NCBI GenBank assembly: GCA_947579605.1
Contig: OX388317.1
Coordinates: 26,493,384-26,557,383, forward strand
Source: Athripsodes cinereus
Lineage: Eukaryota > Arthropoda > Insecta > Trichoptera > Leptoceridae
Direction: 5' to 3'
Length of the DNA: 64,000 nt
The notes beneath the pieces are model-generated. The model ran no database searches and was not told where the DNA came from. It was given only the letters and a program-made list of their open reading frames with translations. The position numbers were made by a program, and so were the translations under genes. Positions 28,431 to 37,655 of the stretch are shown one piece after another. The first letter of the stretch is position 1. Each line of letters begins with the position of its first letter.

Positions 28431-28540
28431 GTCCACTGGCAGATTTGTGAGAGAAGCTGTGATAGTGTAGTAAAAATAATATACAGGAATAAATTATATA
28501 CAGATTCACTGTGTCAGTGTTTAGGTAGTAGAATTCAATA

Positions 28541-28730
28541 ACGAATTTAAAAACCAAATGTTTACTTCTACCATATATTTTATTATTGAGAGAGAAGTCT
28601 TTCGTTTTATAAGGACATTGTCCATCTCGTTGATTCATTGATTGACTATATCCTTATGAGACGAAAAACATCTCTCTCAGTAATAAAAATAATATATGGT
28701 AGGAGAAAACATTTGGTTTTTAAATTCGTT
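28541..28730. repeat. long palindrome, same family as 13.9 kb
   Basis: The arms 28541-28625 and 28646-28730 pair with several mismatches. The core GAGAGAAGTCTTTCGTTTTA and AAGGACATTGTCCATCT matches the 13.9-kb palindrome. The complement of its flanking GAATTCTACTACCTAAACAC motif lies at about 28514-28533. Confidence 0.8.
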
Positions 28731-28784
28731 AATAATTATAAACAGAGTTTAGAAGTAGAGTATAATCAGACTTAAAGTCACTTT

Positions 28785-29040
28785 TATTTGGATATGTGGA
28801 ACAAATGGATAAGGAAGGGGTGACCTGTCTGAAAACCAAGAACCACATGGCTGAATTACATGGACAAAATTCTTAAGAACGGCCAAGTCTTGAGTAAAAG
28901 AAGTCAACGCGCGTGTATGAGAAATTGTATGAATGTAGAAGAAACTAAAAAAGTATGTAAGGATAGATCTGTATGGTGTTCTGTTCTCTCTGCCTACTTC
29001 ACTCAGGATATGGTGCAAGAGTATAGTATAAAAAGTAAGT
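28785..29040 (+). pseudogene. RTE-like LINE 3' fragment
   Basis: The frame 28860-29024 reads MDKILKNGQVLSKRSQRACM, then [18 protein letters not shown] and SVLSAYF, aligning with the last 55 codons of the LINE at 8520. Upstream (28785-28860) the similarity continues out of frame. The 3' end is the AGTATAGTATA pentamer tail. Confidence 0.85.
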
Positions 29041-30150
29041 CACTTATTACTAAAATCTCTCAACTGTTTGTGTTTAAAATGTAAATAAAAGCCTCGGTAT
29101 GGAAATATAGTTGTCTTTATATTATCATTATTATTATTTTAGTTTGTTTCTGTGCCAACGTGTTATTATATTTGTATGTAACTTTATTTGTCTGTTTCTT
29201 ATTTCTTTCCTCTTCCTGCTTCCTTATGTCCTTCTACCCGACACACATTGTCTCTCACTATTATATTATATAAGCATGTGTACATAATTAATCTCACATC
29301 AGTACGCTGTAACAGTCTTAGAGAATGACAATATTTCTTACAGGGATATGGGCCATGTGGCACTTGCTTAAATATTAACACCCTTGAAATTATCTACTTA
29401 ATTATTAATAACTTGGCAGCCATAAGTTAAAAACCAGTTTAATTTGTAAGCCTTTCATAACAAGCTCCATCAAATATGGGTAATCAAAACAGTTTTAATT
29501 ATCTTGAGGATTACTTTTAAAGAGCTAGCTCCGAAAGGCCTCTAAGAATAATTAAACTTACAAGTAAAAATTGGTAGTTTTTTTAATTATATCTTGTTTA
29601 ATGTAAAAATTAAGTTACAACAACCAATATACCTATAAAATTAAATAACTAATGTACAAATCAGTCATAATAAATATTTGAGATATTGTTAGGAAATTTT
29701 AGAACACATATTTTGGATACTTGTTGGTACATATTTTAAATTCACATTTTTAGCCTAATCCTTTGATATCCTTGAAATTTGAATGGGTAGACTTATTCAA
29801 CTGTATTATGTTGAGAAGTGTGGATGGCAACTCAGTATGATGGTAACATTATTTTAGTTGGTTGTTAAAGTTTTGACAAAGCTACATGATTCATATTTTA
29901 TATGAAACAACGAAAAAACATCAGCAACTTTATTCATCAATAATATTATTTATGTTATTTTCAGAGTGAACTGATGGGAGGCTGAGAATGTAAACGCATG
30001 TTCACTTGTCTTTATATATAATATTTGTATATCTCATAATATCTCTTGTACATTGGAAGTGTATAATATATATAGATATAGACTACTTATATAATACATA
30101 TTATATATACTGTGGTATCTACACTTTGTTTCACTAAAACACCTGTTATT
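29041..30150. other. intergenic spacer with one dispersed repeat
   Basis: About 29680-29790 matches the complement of 57560-57690, including an exact 20-mer (AGCCTAATCCTTTGATATCC, 29753-29772) and the ATATTGTTAG block. The rest shows nothing. Confidence 0.45.
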
Positions 30151-30154
30151 ACAA

Positions 30155-30283
30155 AGTGAAATGTGCTAAGTCCCTACCCGACTCTACGCAGTGAAATAGA
30201 TTAAAAACTTTAATCTTATGTATATAATTATATACTCCATTTCACTATGTACAATCGGGAAGAGACTTAGCTCAATTTACTGT
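30155..30283. repeat. imperfect inverted repeat, ~45-bp arms
   Basis: AGTGAAATGTGCTAAGTCCC (30159 on) through ACGCAGTGAAAT pairs at roughly 80% with ATTTCACTATGTACAATCGG through GAGACTTAGCTCAATTTAC (30239-30280). It ends immediately left of the LINE insertion site. Confidence 0.55.
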
Positions 30284-30297
30284 GTACAGTCAGACAG

Positions 30298-30503
30298 TTA
30301 TGGGGGTCTCAGGGGAGGGTGGACCGCTTGTGGCGGGGGCCGTGGAACTCGCTAGCGGAGCCACTCAAATGGCAACAGCTGAAGGAGGTGAGTCTCAAGA
30401 GTGCTCTCCTTCAAGCAAAAGTTTGGCAACAAGGCCCAGAAGTGTTGCAGACTGGATGGTGGTCAAAGCCAAGAAGACCACCAAGGAGCAGAAAAAACAG
30501 TAG
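30298..30503 (+). pseudogene. LINE ORF1, C-terminal remnant (5'-truncated)
   Basis: An open frame enters from the insertion boundary and ends TKEQKKQ-stop at 30501-30503. It is Ser/Gly/Lys-rich (MVVKAKKTTKEQKK) and lacks any zinc knuckle, so only the tail of ORF1 is left. Its frame differs from ORF2, and the ORF2 ATG (30515) lies 11 nt after its stop, an arrangement suggesting termination-reinitiation. The ATG at 30282 lies outside the element and is not its real start. Confidence 0.6.
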
Positions 30504-30514
30504 GCTGCTCGAGA

Positions 30515-33500
30515 ATGGATACTAATCCAGTAAGGTCGAAGAACACGGGTAAGTTTCTTCAACTTAATTTACATTGTGCCAGGGCAGCTTCAGCCCTGGC
30601 TGGTAAAAAACTACTAAATGAAAATTTAATAGCTTTATTGTTGCAGGAACCCTGGACAATCGACAATAGGATATGTGGTTTAAGCTATGCAGGAAACGTA
30701 ATAGCCTGCAATAGCAACTGTAGACCCAGAGCCTGTATTGTAATAAATAAGAATATAAAGTTTACAAATATTCCTGAATTCTGCACAAGAGATCTTGTTG
30801 CAGCAATAATTTATAATGAAATACATAATAAAAAACTCATCATTTGCTCAGCTTACTTTGCTGGAGATGAGATATTACCATTTACAATCCTTGAGGAACT
30901 CATAGGATTTGCAAAAAGGAATAAAGCACCACTAATTATAAGTTGTGATGCAAATGCTCACCATACAATTTGGGGAAGCACTGACTGTAACCAAAGAGGT
31001 GAGAATTTATTAGATTTTATATTAACACATAATCTAAATATATTGAATAAAGGGAATAAACCCACATTCATTACCAGAGCTAGATCTGAAGTACTAGACT
31101 TAACGTTATGTACTGACAACATCAGTAAAGAAATAACAAATTGGCATGTACTGTCGGAGGAATCAGCCTCCGATCACAGACAAATAACATATTGCATAAA
31201 AAATATGGAACAAACAACTGTAAAATACAGGAATAAAAGATCAACAAATTGGAGTAACTATAATCAGGACCTTCGGGAGGAGTTAACCCCAACCGGAGCA
31301 ATCAGAGACCCAAAAAGCATTGATCTTAATAATGATTTTCTCACAGAGAATCTAAAAAAATCTTTTGAAAGAAATTGTCCTGTTAAAACCAAAACAGAGA
31401 ATAAAGATGTCCCTTGGTGGAACAACCATCTTTCCACAATAAGGACTAAAACTAGAAAGCTTTTCAATAAAGCTAAAGCACATGGTACCTGGGATGAATA
31501 TAGAATGTCCCTGACTGAATACCATAAGGCAATCAGGAAAGCAAAAACAAATTCCTGGAGAACATTCTGTGGTACAATAAAAACCACTACAGAAACAGCT
31601 AGAATCAATAAAATCCTAGCAAAACAAAAAGAGCCAGAAATAGGGTTCTTAAAGAATCAAGATGATTGTTATACTGAAACAGAAAAAGAGACTCTTATCC
31701 TGCTTGCGAAAACTCACTTTCCAGGGTGCGAGATAGTAGAGGAAATTGAAAAAACATATTCTGAAATCAGTAAACCGGGTATAGAAGATTGGAGAATTGC
31801 ATCGAAAATCTTCAGACCCAACGAAGTCAAATGGGCAATCAACTCATTTGAACCTTACAAAAGTAGTGGAGAAGATGAAATATTTCCTGCTCTATTGCAG
31901 TATGGAATTGAAACAATAACTCCAACACTACTTAAAATATTCAGAGCAAGCCTAGCATGGGGTTATATACCACAAAGCTGGAAAACTGTCAAAGTAACAT
32001 ACATTCCAAAATCCAACAAGGAATGTTATGATACACCGAAAGCATACAGACCAATAAGTCTATCCTCGTTCATGCTTAAAACAATGGAAAAAGTAATCCA
32101 TAGATATCTTGTAGACAACACCCTACAAAAATACCCTGTACACATAAAACAACATGCGTATCAAGAAGGCAAATCAACAGAGACTGCCCTCATAGAAATA
32201 GTGGATAACATACAGAAATCACTATCAAACGGTGAAATTGCTTTATGTGCCTTCCTAGACATAGAAGGGGCCTTTGATGGGGTCCCAACAGAAGTCTTAA
32301 TAAATGGACTAAAGCAAAAACAGGTAGAACCCACCGTAATAAAATGGATCAATGACATGTTGTCAAACAGATACATTAAAATAAGCCTACAAAATGAAAC
32401 ATTAAAGGCTAAAACTGTCAAAGGATGCCCGCAGGGAGGTGTTCTTTCACCTCTACTGTGGACACTAGTTGCAGACAGTTTAATATGCAAGCTCAATGAC
32501 AATGGTTATAATGCACAAAGCTATGCTGATGACATAGTTATAATAATCAGAGGTAAAGAATATGACATTATCTCTGAATTAATGCAGAATGCGCTAAAGA
32601 TGGTAGAACACTGGTGCATTACGAATGGGTTAACAGTTAATACTAGTAAAACAACTCTAATCCCATTTACAAGGAAAAAAAAGCTAGAAAAGCTTACCAA
32701 ACCAATCTTTTTTGGAAATACTATAAACTTTTCCAAAGAGACAAAATATCTAGGTATCACACTAGATAATAAACTCACTTGGACTGAACATGTTAATAAA
32801 GTAACACAAAAAGCTACGAAGGCCTTATGGACCTGCCAAAGATTGGTAGGAAATAATTGGGGAATAAAACCCAAACTAATGCTCTGGTTATATACTGCGG
32901 TAGTAAGACCAATTGTATCATATGCATCAATAGTTTGGAATAACAAACTAGAACAAAAGGGATGTATTGAAAAGCTAAACAGACTACAAAGAATGGCCTG
33001 TTTATTAGTAACAGGAGCACTACATACAACTCCTACAGCTTCATTAGAAGCAATGCTCAATCTACCGCCGCTACACCTTTACTTAGAAAAGGTGGTAAAA
33101 GAGGGAATAATAAGATTGACAATTGGAGAAGCACATAAAATAAGCATGCTCTCTGAATCAAAACTAAATATAGAAATAGAAAAAGATGATATAATTAGTT
33201 TACCAAAAGATAAAATGAAAAATATCTACCACTTTGCCAAACCATACAAAGTAGAAATCCAATCCAGATCAGATATCAAAGAAAATTGGTATCAGGAACC
33301 AAATGGTGCCTTGATTTGGTACACAGATGGATCTAAAAAGATAAACGGCACGGGCTCAGGAGTATATGGTATATCACCAAAAGCAAAAATATGCAAACAC
33401 CTGGGCCAAAATGCAACTATCTTTCAAGCAGAAATAACTGCGATAACAATATGCGCCTATGAAAATATAAATAGGAAATACAGAAATAAAAAAATATACA

Positions 33501-34156
33501 TTTACTCAGACAGTCAAGCTGCACTTAAAGCACTAGACTCCTGTAAAGTAAACTCTGTTACAGTTCAAAACTGTATCAATGCATTGAACAAATTATCAAT
33601 AGAAAATAACAATAAAATTGTACTAAGATGGGTGCCAGGACACTCTAACTATGAGGGTAATGAAGAGGCGGATAAAATGGCCAACAAGGGGGCTGACATG
33701 CTGACCTATGGACCAGAGCCTCACTGCCCCATTACAAATAGCACTTTAAAAATGGCACTCTATGGGAGAATGCAAGAAAAAGCTATTAATAACTGGTTAA
33801 CAATACCAGGACAGAAACATGCGAAAACCCTGATTAAAGGTTTCTCATCAAAGAAAAGTAGAGACTTTCTCGAACTTAATAAAGAGAACCTAAGAATTCT
33901 CACCAGAGTACTAACGGGACACTGTAGACTCAATAAACACTTATGTATAATGAAACTAACAGACATGTATCTGTGCAGATTCTGCATGAACGAACATGAA
34001 ACTCCTTTGCATCTACTCACAGAATGTGAACCTATTATGCAAACAAGAGCCAAAATAATTGGCTCACACTTTCCTGATCAAGAACAGATCAAAGGAACTA
34101 ACCCACACAAAATTTTGAATTTCTTTCAGGTTTTAGGTCTGTGGGAAGACATCTAA
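30515..34156 (+). CDS. LINE ORF2: AP endonuclease, reverse transcriptase, RNase H; intact
   Basis: One uninterrupted frame of 1213 codons from ATG 30515 (the frame itself is open from 30401, but the first 38 codons overlap ORF1). Order: an endonuclease opening LQLNLHCARAASALA, with LLQEPW, SCDANAHHTIWGS and the SDHRQI histidine; RT with YRPISLSSFMLKTMEKV, FLDIEGAFDGV, GCPQGGVLSPLLW and YADD at 32522-32533; RNase H with YTDGSKK, FQAEI, YSDSQAAL and GNEEADKMA, so all four D-E-D-D residues are present; then a C-terminal LCRFCMNEHETPLHLLTEC zinc-type motif. RNase H plus an APE-type endonuclease points to the I/LOA/R1 group. It nicks DNA and copies its own mRNA at the break. Nothing in the frame looks dead. 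Confidence 0.93.
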   Translation: MDTNPVRSKNTGKFLQLNLHCARAASALAGKKLLNENLIALLLQEPWTIDNRICGLSYAGNVIACNSNCRPRACIVINKNIKFTNIPEFCTRDLVAAIIYNEIHNKKLIICSAYFAGDEILPFTILEELIGFAKRNKAPLIISCDANAHHTIWGSTDCNQRGENLLDFILTHNLNILNKGNKPTFITRARSEVLDLTLCTDNISKEITNWHVLSEESASDHRQITYCIKNMEQTTVKYRNKRSTNWSNYNQDLREELTPTGAIRDPKSIDLNNDFLTENLKKSFERNCPVKTKTENKDVPWWNNHLSTIRTKTRKLFNKAKAHGTWDEYRMSLTEYHKAIRKAKTNSWRTFCGTIKTTTETARINKILAKQKEPEIGFLKNQDDCYTETEKETLILLAKTHFPGCEIVEEIEKTYSEISKPGIEDWRIASKIFRPNEVKWAINSFEPYKSSGEDEIFPALLQYGIETITPTLLKIFRASLAWGYIPQSWKTVKVTYIPKSNKECYDTPKAYRPISLSSFMLKTMEKVIHRYLVDNTLQKYPVHIKQHAYQEGKSTETALIEIVDNIQKSLSNGEIALCAFLDIEGAFDGVPTEVLINGLKQKQVEPTVIKWINDMLSNRYIKISLQNETLKAKTVKGCPQGGVLSPLLWTLVADSLICKLNDNGYNAQSYADDIVIIIRGKEYDIISELMQNALKMVEHWCITNGLTVNTSKTTLIPFTRKKKLEKLTKPIFFGNTINFSKETKYLGITLDNKLTWTEHVNKVTQKATKALWTCQRLVGNNWGIKPKLMLWLYTAVVRPIVSYASIVWNNKLEQKGCIEKLNRLQRMACLLVTGALHTTPTASLEAMLNLPPLHLYLEKVVKEGIIRLTIGEAHKISMLSESKLNIEIEKDDIISLPKDKMKNIYHFAKPYKVEIQSRSDIKENWYQEPNGALIWYTDGSKKINGTGSGVYGISPKAKICKHLGQNATIFQAEITAITICAYENINRKYRNKKIYIYSDSQAALKALDSCKVNSVTVQNCINALNKLSIENNNKIVLRWVPGHSNYEGNEEADKMANKGADMLTYGPEPHCPITNSTLKMALYGRMQEKAINNWLTIPGQKHAKTLIKGFSSKKSRDFLELNKENLRILTRVLTGHCRLNKHLCIMKLTDMYLCRFCMNEHETPLHLLTECEPIMQTRAKIIGSHFPDQEQIKGTNPHKILNFFQVLGLWEDI

Positions 34157-34257
34157 GGACTAAATCCCACAATGGACTACATCTAGAAGTCGAGGTGGGC
34201 AAGGTCTTTGGATGGAGGAGAAAAAAAAAAAAAAAAAAAAACAGTCAGACAGAGACT

Positions 34258-34445
34258 TATTAGACAGACAGACTAAACTCTGGGGCACTACCAAATGAAA
34301 TCCAAAAGGACCCGATACTTTGGGTTAGTTGGAAGATATCGCGTCCCTGCGATAAACTCGCCCATTGTGCAAAATTATTCGTTTATACCATGTAACTTTA
34401 TCATTTGTATCCATATATTTTGTACAATAAAGTTTATTATTATTA
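34258..34445 (+). mobile_element. LINE 3' tail with conserved hairpin, copy 2 (interrupted host element)
   Basis: GGGTTAGTTGGAAGAT is followed by ATCGC (34338-34342), a 6-nt loop and GCGAT (34349-34353), then AAACTCGCCC and an end AATAAAGTTTATTATTATTA. It continues the sequence that was split by the LINE at 30298-34240. It is the longest well-preserved copy of this tail. Confidence 0.7.
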
Positions 34446-34454
34446 TTATACTTA

Positions 34455-34780
34455 ATGATTCGAGTAAATATTCTTTAAGAAATCCGAGGAGATTTTGAAA
34501 TATTTCAAATTCCTATATCATTTGGAAAATTCGTTGGGGGGGGGGGCAGAAATTTAAACACGTTAAATTTTTAAAGTAAACAATAGTCTGTAGTTACAAA
34601 TGCCCATTACATTGTAGAAAAAGTTACTGTGAGAAAATATTCTGTAAGAAAACCGAGAAGTTTTTGAAATATTTCAAATTACTATACCATTTCAAAAATT
34701 TAGCGACGGGTGGTAGATATACAGGGGGTCAATTTTTGAAAATGGTCTATGAGAAAAAAAAGTTTGGGAACCTCTGATGT
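34455..34780. repeat. hAT-MITE-related sequence, with an internal duplication
   Basis: Two blocks (34455-34530 and 34628-34705) share TTTTGAAATATTTCAAATT and the TAAGAAA-x-CCGAG word, and both resemble the inner part of the hAT MITE at 54.33 kb. The right end AAAGTTTGGGAACCTCTG is hAT-like. I cannot find the left terminus. A G11 run is at 34535-34546. Confidence 0.45.
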
Positions 34781-35200
34781 AGACCAATAAAATTTGAGAA
34801 CTACCTAAACAGCTTATACAACAGGAAATACCCAAAGGTCGAAAAAAGTTTTTGAGTGTGAAAAAGTAGGATCGAAGTGAACAGAACACCCCCCCCCCCC
34901 TCTTTACTACAGAAATAAAACTAGACATATACTGTACATGTATCTGGATAGATACATTGATATCTTTGGCGTGACGTATGCGGAGTTTGTAAGGAAAATT
35001 GATGGTATATTGTTAAGGAAGGCTATCCCCCTCCTAGGATAAATAAGGCACACTCTTATGGTAAGAAAAAAAAAATAGTGGCTGTATTTTCAACTTCTGA
35101 ATCACCTGTGTGATTTTTTTTCTGTCTAACCACCTAAGAAATACCCAAAAACTTACAAACAAAATATTTAAAAATTCAATATACAATCATTACATTTGTA

Positions 35201-36300
35201 TAGACCATTAAAAGGGCCAATATTATAAATGTCCGTTAGCTCGAGTTATTTTAATATGGTGCAAAATTTGATATAACTACTCGTTTTTCAGCATTATAAA
35301 CATCCGTTGATATTATTTCAGTAAAATGTTATGGGGTGTTCACATTTGGCGAATATCGCCAGCCGAATTTCAAAATATAACGCCAGGCGAAAAAACAAAA
35401 TTCGCCGTACGCCCATTGATCGTCACACCTGTTCACACAAGTCCACCGATATAGAAACGATCTGTCAGATGCGCTTTGATTTTGACACTGTTTTCAAAAT
35501 GGCGTCGATATGGAGATCGCGAAGTGTTTATTTTTAGTCGAAAATGTTATAGTAGAGGTTATAAGGCGCCTTTTAATTAAGGAAACAAACGCCACAAACC
35601 ATCAAAAAAGATAACAGCTGTCACGAAGCGGGAAACATTATAAAATTTATAGGTTATAAAGCTTTTACCATAGACACAAACGCCGCGCATATCTGCGCAT
35701 GTGCAAATCGTTCGATCGCCCGAGAAAGTTGGAAGGTGGTCAACTCGAGACGATATCGTTTCTACTGGTTTTTATCGTTTCAGACTAGCTGTCATTTTGT
35801 TCACACGGTTCAAATGGCTGGCGATATTTTGGTGCCCTAGCGATATTCGCCAAAGTGAGAACACCACATTACCATTGGCTTTAACTGGCCGACCGACCAG
35901 GGTTTAGTTTTGACGACTAGCATTGCTGTCTCACTATTTGCCTGAAGAGAGAAAGAAATAACAATAGATGAATATCCGCACGTGTTTTGTTAGGATATAT
36001 TCTCATAGCATCGCTGTCATTTACTCATTTGTTTTGTGTAAATTTTGAGATTGTTGGGTGAAGTTTTTATGAAAGGGGAGCAGGTAGATAAAAGGGACAG
36101 GCAAGATCTTATGTGACCACCGGTTGAAAACAATGGGTACAGTAGGCAAAAATATTTCTTTTTAACGAATTGTCAAAATAGTTTTATTTTTTTTTCTCTT
36201 ATGGCATAACATCCTACAAGGATGATTTGCGCAATCTGACTGTTTGCCCCCCAAGCAAAAGCAAATCCATAGACAAGACCACGTGACCTTTAATGGTCTA
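35201..36300. mobile_element. composite MITE nest with TAGACCATTAAA ends
   Basis: It starts TAGACCATTAAAAGG (35201) and ends CCTTTAATGGTCTA (36300), the same termini as the 288-bp MITE at 22.33 kb. The right 115 bp match that MITE inverted. Most of the interior (35214-36180) is a different repeat, beginning GGGCCAATATTATAAATG, that recurs alone and inverted at 44043-44545. That repeat is in turn interrupted by the element at 35332-35868. Flanks are TA on both sides. Confidence 0.65.
35332..35868. mobile_element. 537-bp PIF/Harbinger-type MITE, TTA target duplication
   Basis: It starts TGGGGTGTTCACATTTGGCG and ends with CGCCAAAGTGAGAACACCACA, giving an inverted repeat of about 29 bp with a few mismatches and one indel (both sides reach GGCGAATATCGC). 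TTA lies at 35329-35331 and 35869-35871. The paralogue at 44.44 kb has the same sequence with a single TTA and no insertion, so ends and duplication are confirmed within the window. It has no coding capacity. Confidence 0.9.
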
Positions 36301-36433
36301 TAAATTGGCTTTTGCGTTTATTTCGCTTTCCGTTAATTTATAAGTTACTGATAAATAATCGGTGTGTGTGCTGTTAAAGAATGAGCTACTTCTTATGGGC
36401 GCTATATTGCCCCTAGCCCGCCCGTGAGGATAT

Positions 36434-36902
36434 TGTAACATTCCTTCCCATAGTCGGCAGATTTCAGTGACTCTCTCAGGGTTTATCGTTGGGTAAATTT
36501 ATTGTGGTGGTTGCATTAAGTAAACACTAGCATGATGTTGTACGATCAGTTTATTGACGAAGAATATGGTTACACAGTTTATTATTACACCAAACAAAAC
36601 AATACACAGTTTATAATACTGAATTACATTATAAAGCGACACTCACAGTATTTAGAAGAAGAGAAGAGATATTTTTTTTGAGCGAGTCCCCGCTGTTGTC
36701 TGTTGGGAGACGAAACAGCGGGGCGACTCGCAAAATGGCTGACACCAGGAAGAGGATCAAGAAGAAGGAATCTGTTTTTATGATAATATCAAAAAGGTAT
36801 TTACGATATCTCTGGATAGGGGGCCAGGGCTTTCACAGGATTTCGATAGATGGCAACACAAGTACCATTTTAACGATACCAAATTATAAGGTTCCCATGA
36901 CA
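36434..36902 (-). repeat. LTR (3' LTR in element orientation)
   Basis: 469 bp, TGTAACATTCC...CCCATGACA on the + strand. It carries a long hairpin at 36682-36731 (GCGAGTCCCCGCTGTT paired with AACAGCGGGGCGACTCGC, two-base bulge). An open stretch reading MADTRKRIKKKES on the + strand is antisense to the element and is present only because the LTR is duplicated. Confidence 0.92.
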
Positions 36903-36954
36903 CCATCTCAAGTTGTCTTTTAAAGAAAAAAAATGAATAAAAAAAGAAAAGTCT

Positions 36955-37105
36955 CAAAGTCAGTAATAAGAAGGATTCTACAGAACTAAGAGTGTCAAAG
37001 ATAAGAAAGATTTTACAATACTGTGAGTGTCAGAGATAAGAAAGGTTTTACAATACTGTGAGTGTCAGAGATAAGAAAGGTTTTACAATACTGAGAGTGT
37101 CAAAA
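36955..37105. repeat. 35-bp tandem repeat, about 4.3 units
   Basis: GAGTGTCA-x-AGATAAGAAAG starts at 36990, 37025 and 37060 and the next GAGTGTC at 37095, exactly 35 bp apart. A diverged unit precedes them at 36955. It lies just inside the LTR at 36902. Confidence 0.9.
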
Positions 37106-37460
37106 CAAAGATACAAATTTTTCTAACAGACATTAGTAACAAATTCTTAACTAATCCTTACAAATAGACATGTCTCAAGCAAGCAAGGGACCAGGAAGAT
37201 GCACCGACAGAACAGGTCGCGGATACGGAATCGTAGACAATGTTCTCGCCATACTTCTAGGTAAACCTTTACATGCTTAAGACAAACAAAATTACTAATT
37301 TCTTTTACATAATACAATAAAAACCTTCAACAATTTACAAACACTTTTCTTTACTCCAAGAGGAGGTATCCATTACAATTACATCTGATCTACCTCTATT
37401 CTAAGGGCGGTAATCCTTTACCCTATAGCATTTTTCTTTTGTGGAAACTTCCCACCAATT

Positions 37461-37655
37461 TCATACAGGCAAATGGTTAATATCAGGTACCAAACCTATC
37501 GCGCAGAGCTTCTCTAAGCGACCTGTATGAATTTTCTTTGTTTGAGCGTCCTCAAACCTCACTTGGACAACAAGCTTGTCGGGCATTGAAAAATTGAAAT
37601 TAACTATATAAATTTGAGTTAGAACTGATTGTTTTAGGGTAGGACGATTAGTCAT
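37461..37655 (-). other. 64-codon open frame in the LTR element, function unknown
   Basis: It reads MTNRPTLKQSVLTQIYIVNF then a basic segment RLEKLCAIGLVP. It lies downstream of the pol remnant in element orientation, where some Gypsy relatives carry an envelope gene, but no signal peptide, membrane segment or cleavage site is visible. It may be chance. Confidence 0.25.

Larger units (their letters stand above)
30298..34240 (+). mobile_element. LINE (I/LOA/R1-like) with poly(A) tail and 12-bp target duplication
   Basis: The exact 12-mer ACAGTCAGACAG lies at 30286-30297 and 34241-34252 (the first A is shared with the tail). Between them are the end of an ORF1, a complete ORF2, a short 3' UTR and about 20 A residues (34221-34241). 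The left boundary cuts into ORF1, so the copy is 5'-truncated. The element sits inside older sequence whose right side carries the LINE-tail hairpin at 34.32 kb. The undamaged ORF2, clean tail and exact duplication point to a recent insertion. Confidence 0.9.

Noticed and set aside
31264..34053. Minus-strand open frames opposite the intact LINE ORF2
   Set aside because: Antisense shadows of a conserved enzyme frame, with no motif of their own.
36678..36923. 81-codon + strand protein (MADTRKRIKKKES region), repeated at 41362-41595, as a duplicated host gene
   Set aside because: Both copies are the antisense strand of the two identical LTRs; the frames diverge exactly at the LTR ends.
36955..37105. 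35-bp repeats as a possible CRISPR array
   Set aside because: Units are contiguous with no spacers, inside an LTR retrotransposon of an animal genome.
37461..37655. Envelope gene of an insect endogenous retrovirus
   Set aside because: No signal peptide, transmembrane segment or cleavage site, and only 64 codons; position alone is not enough.
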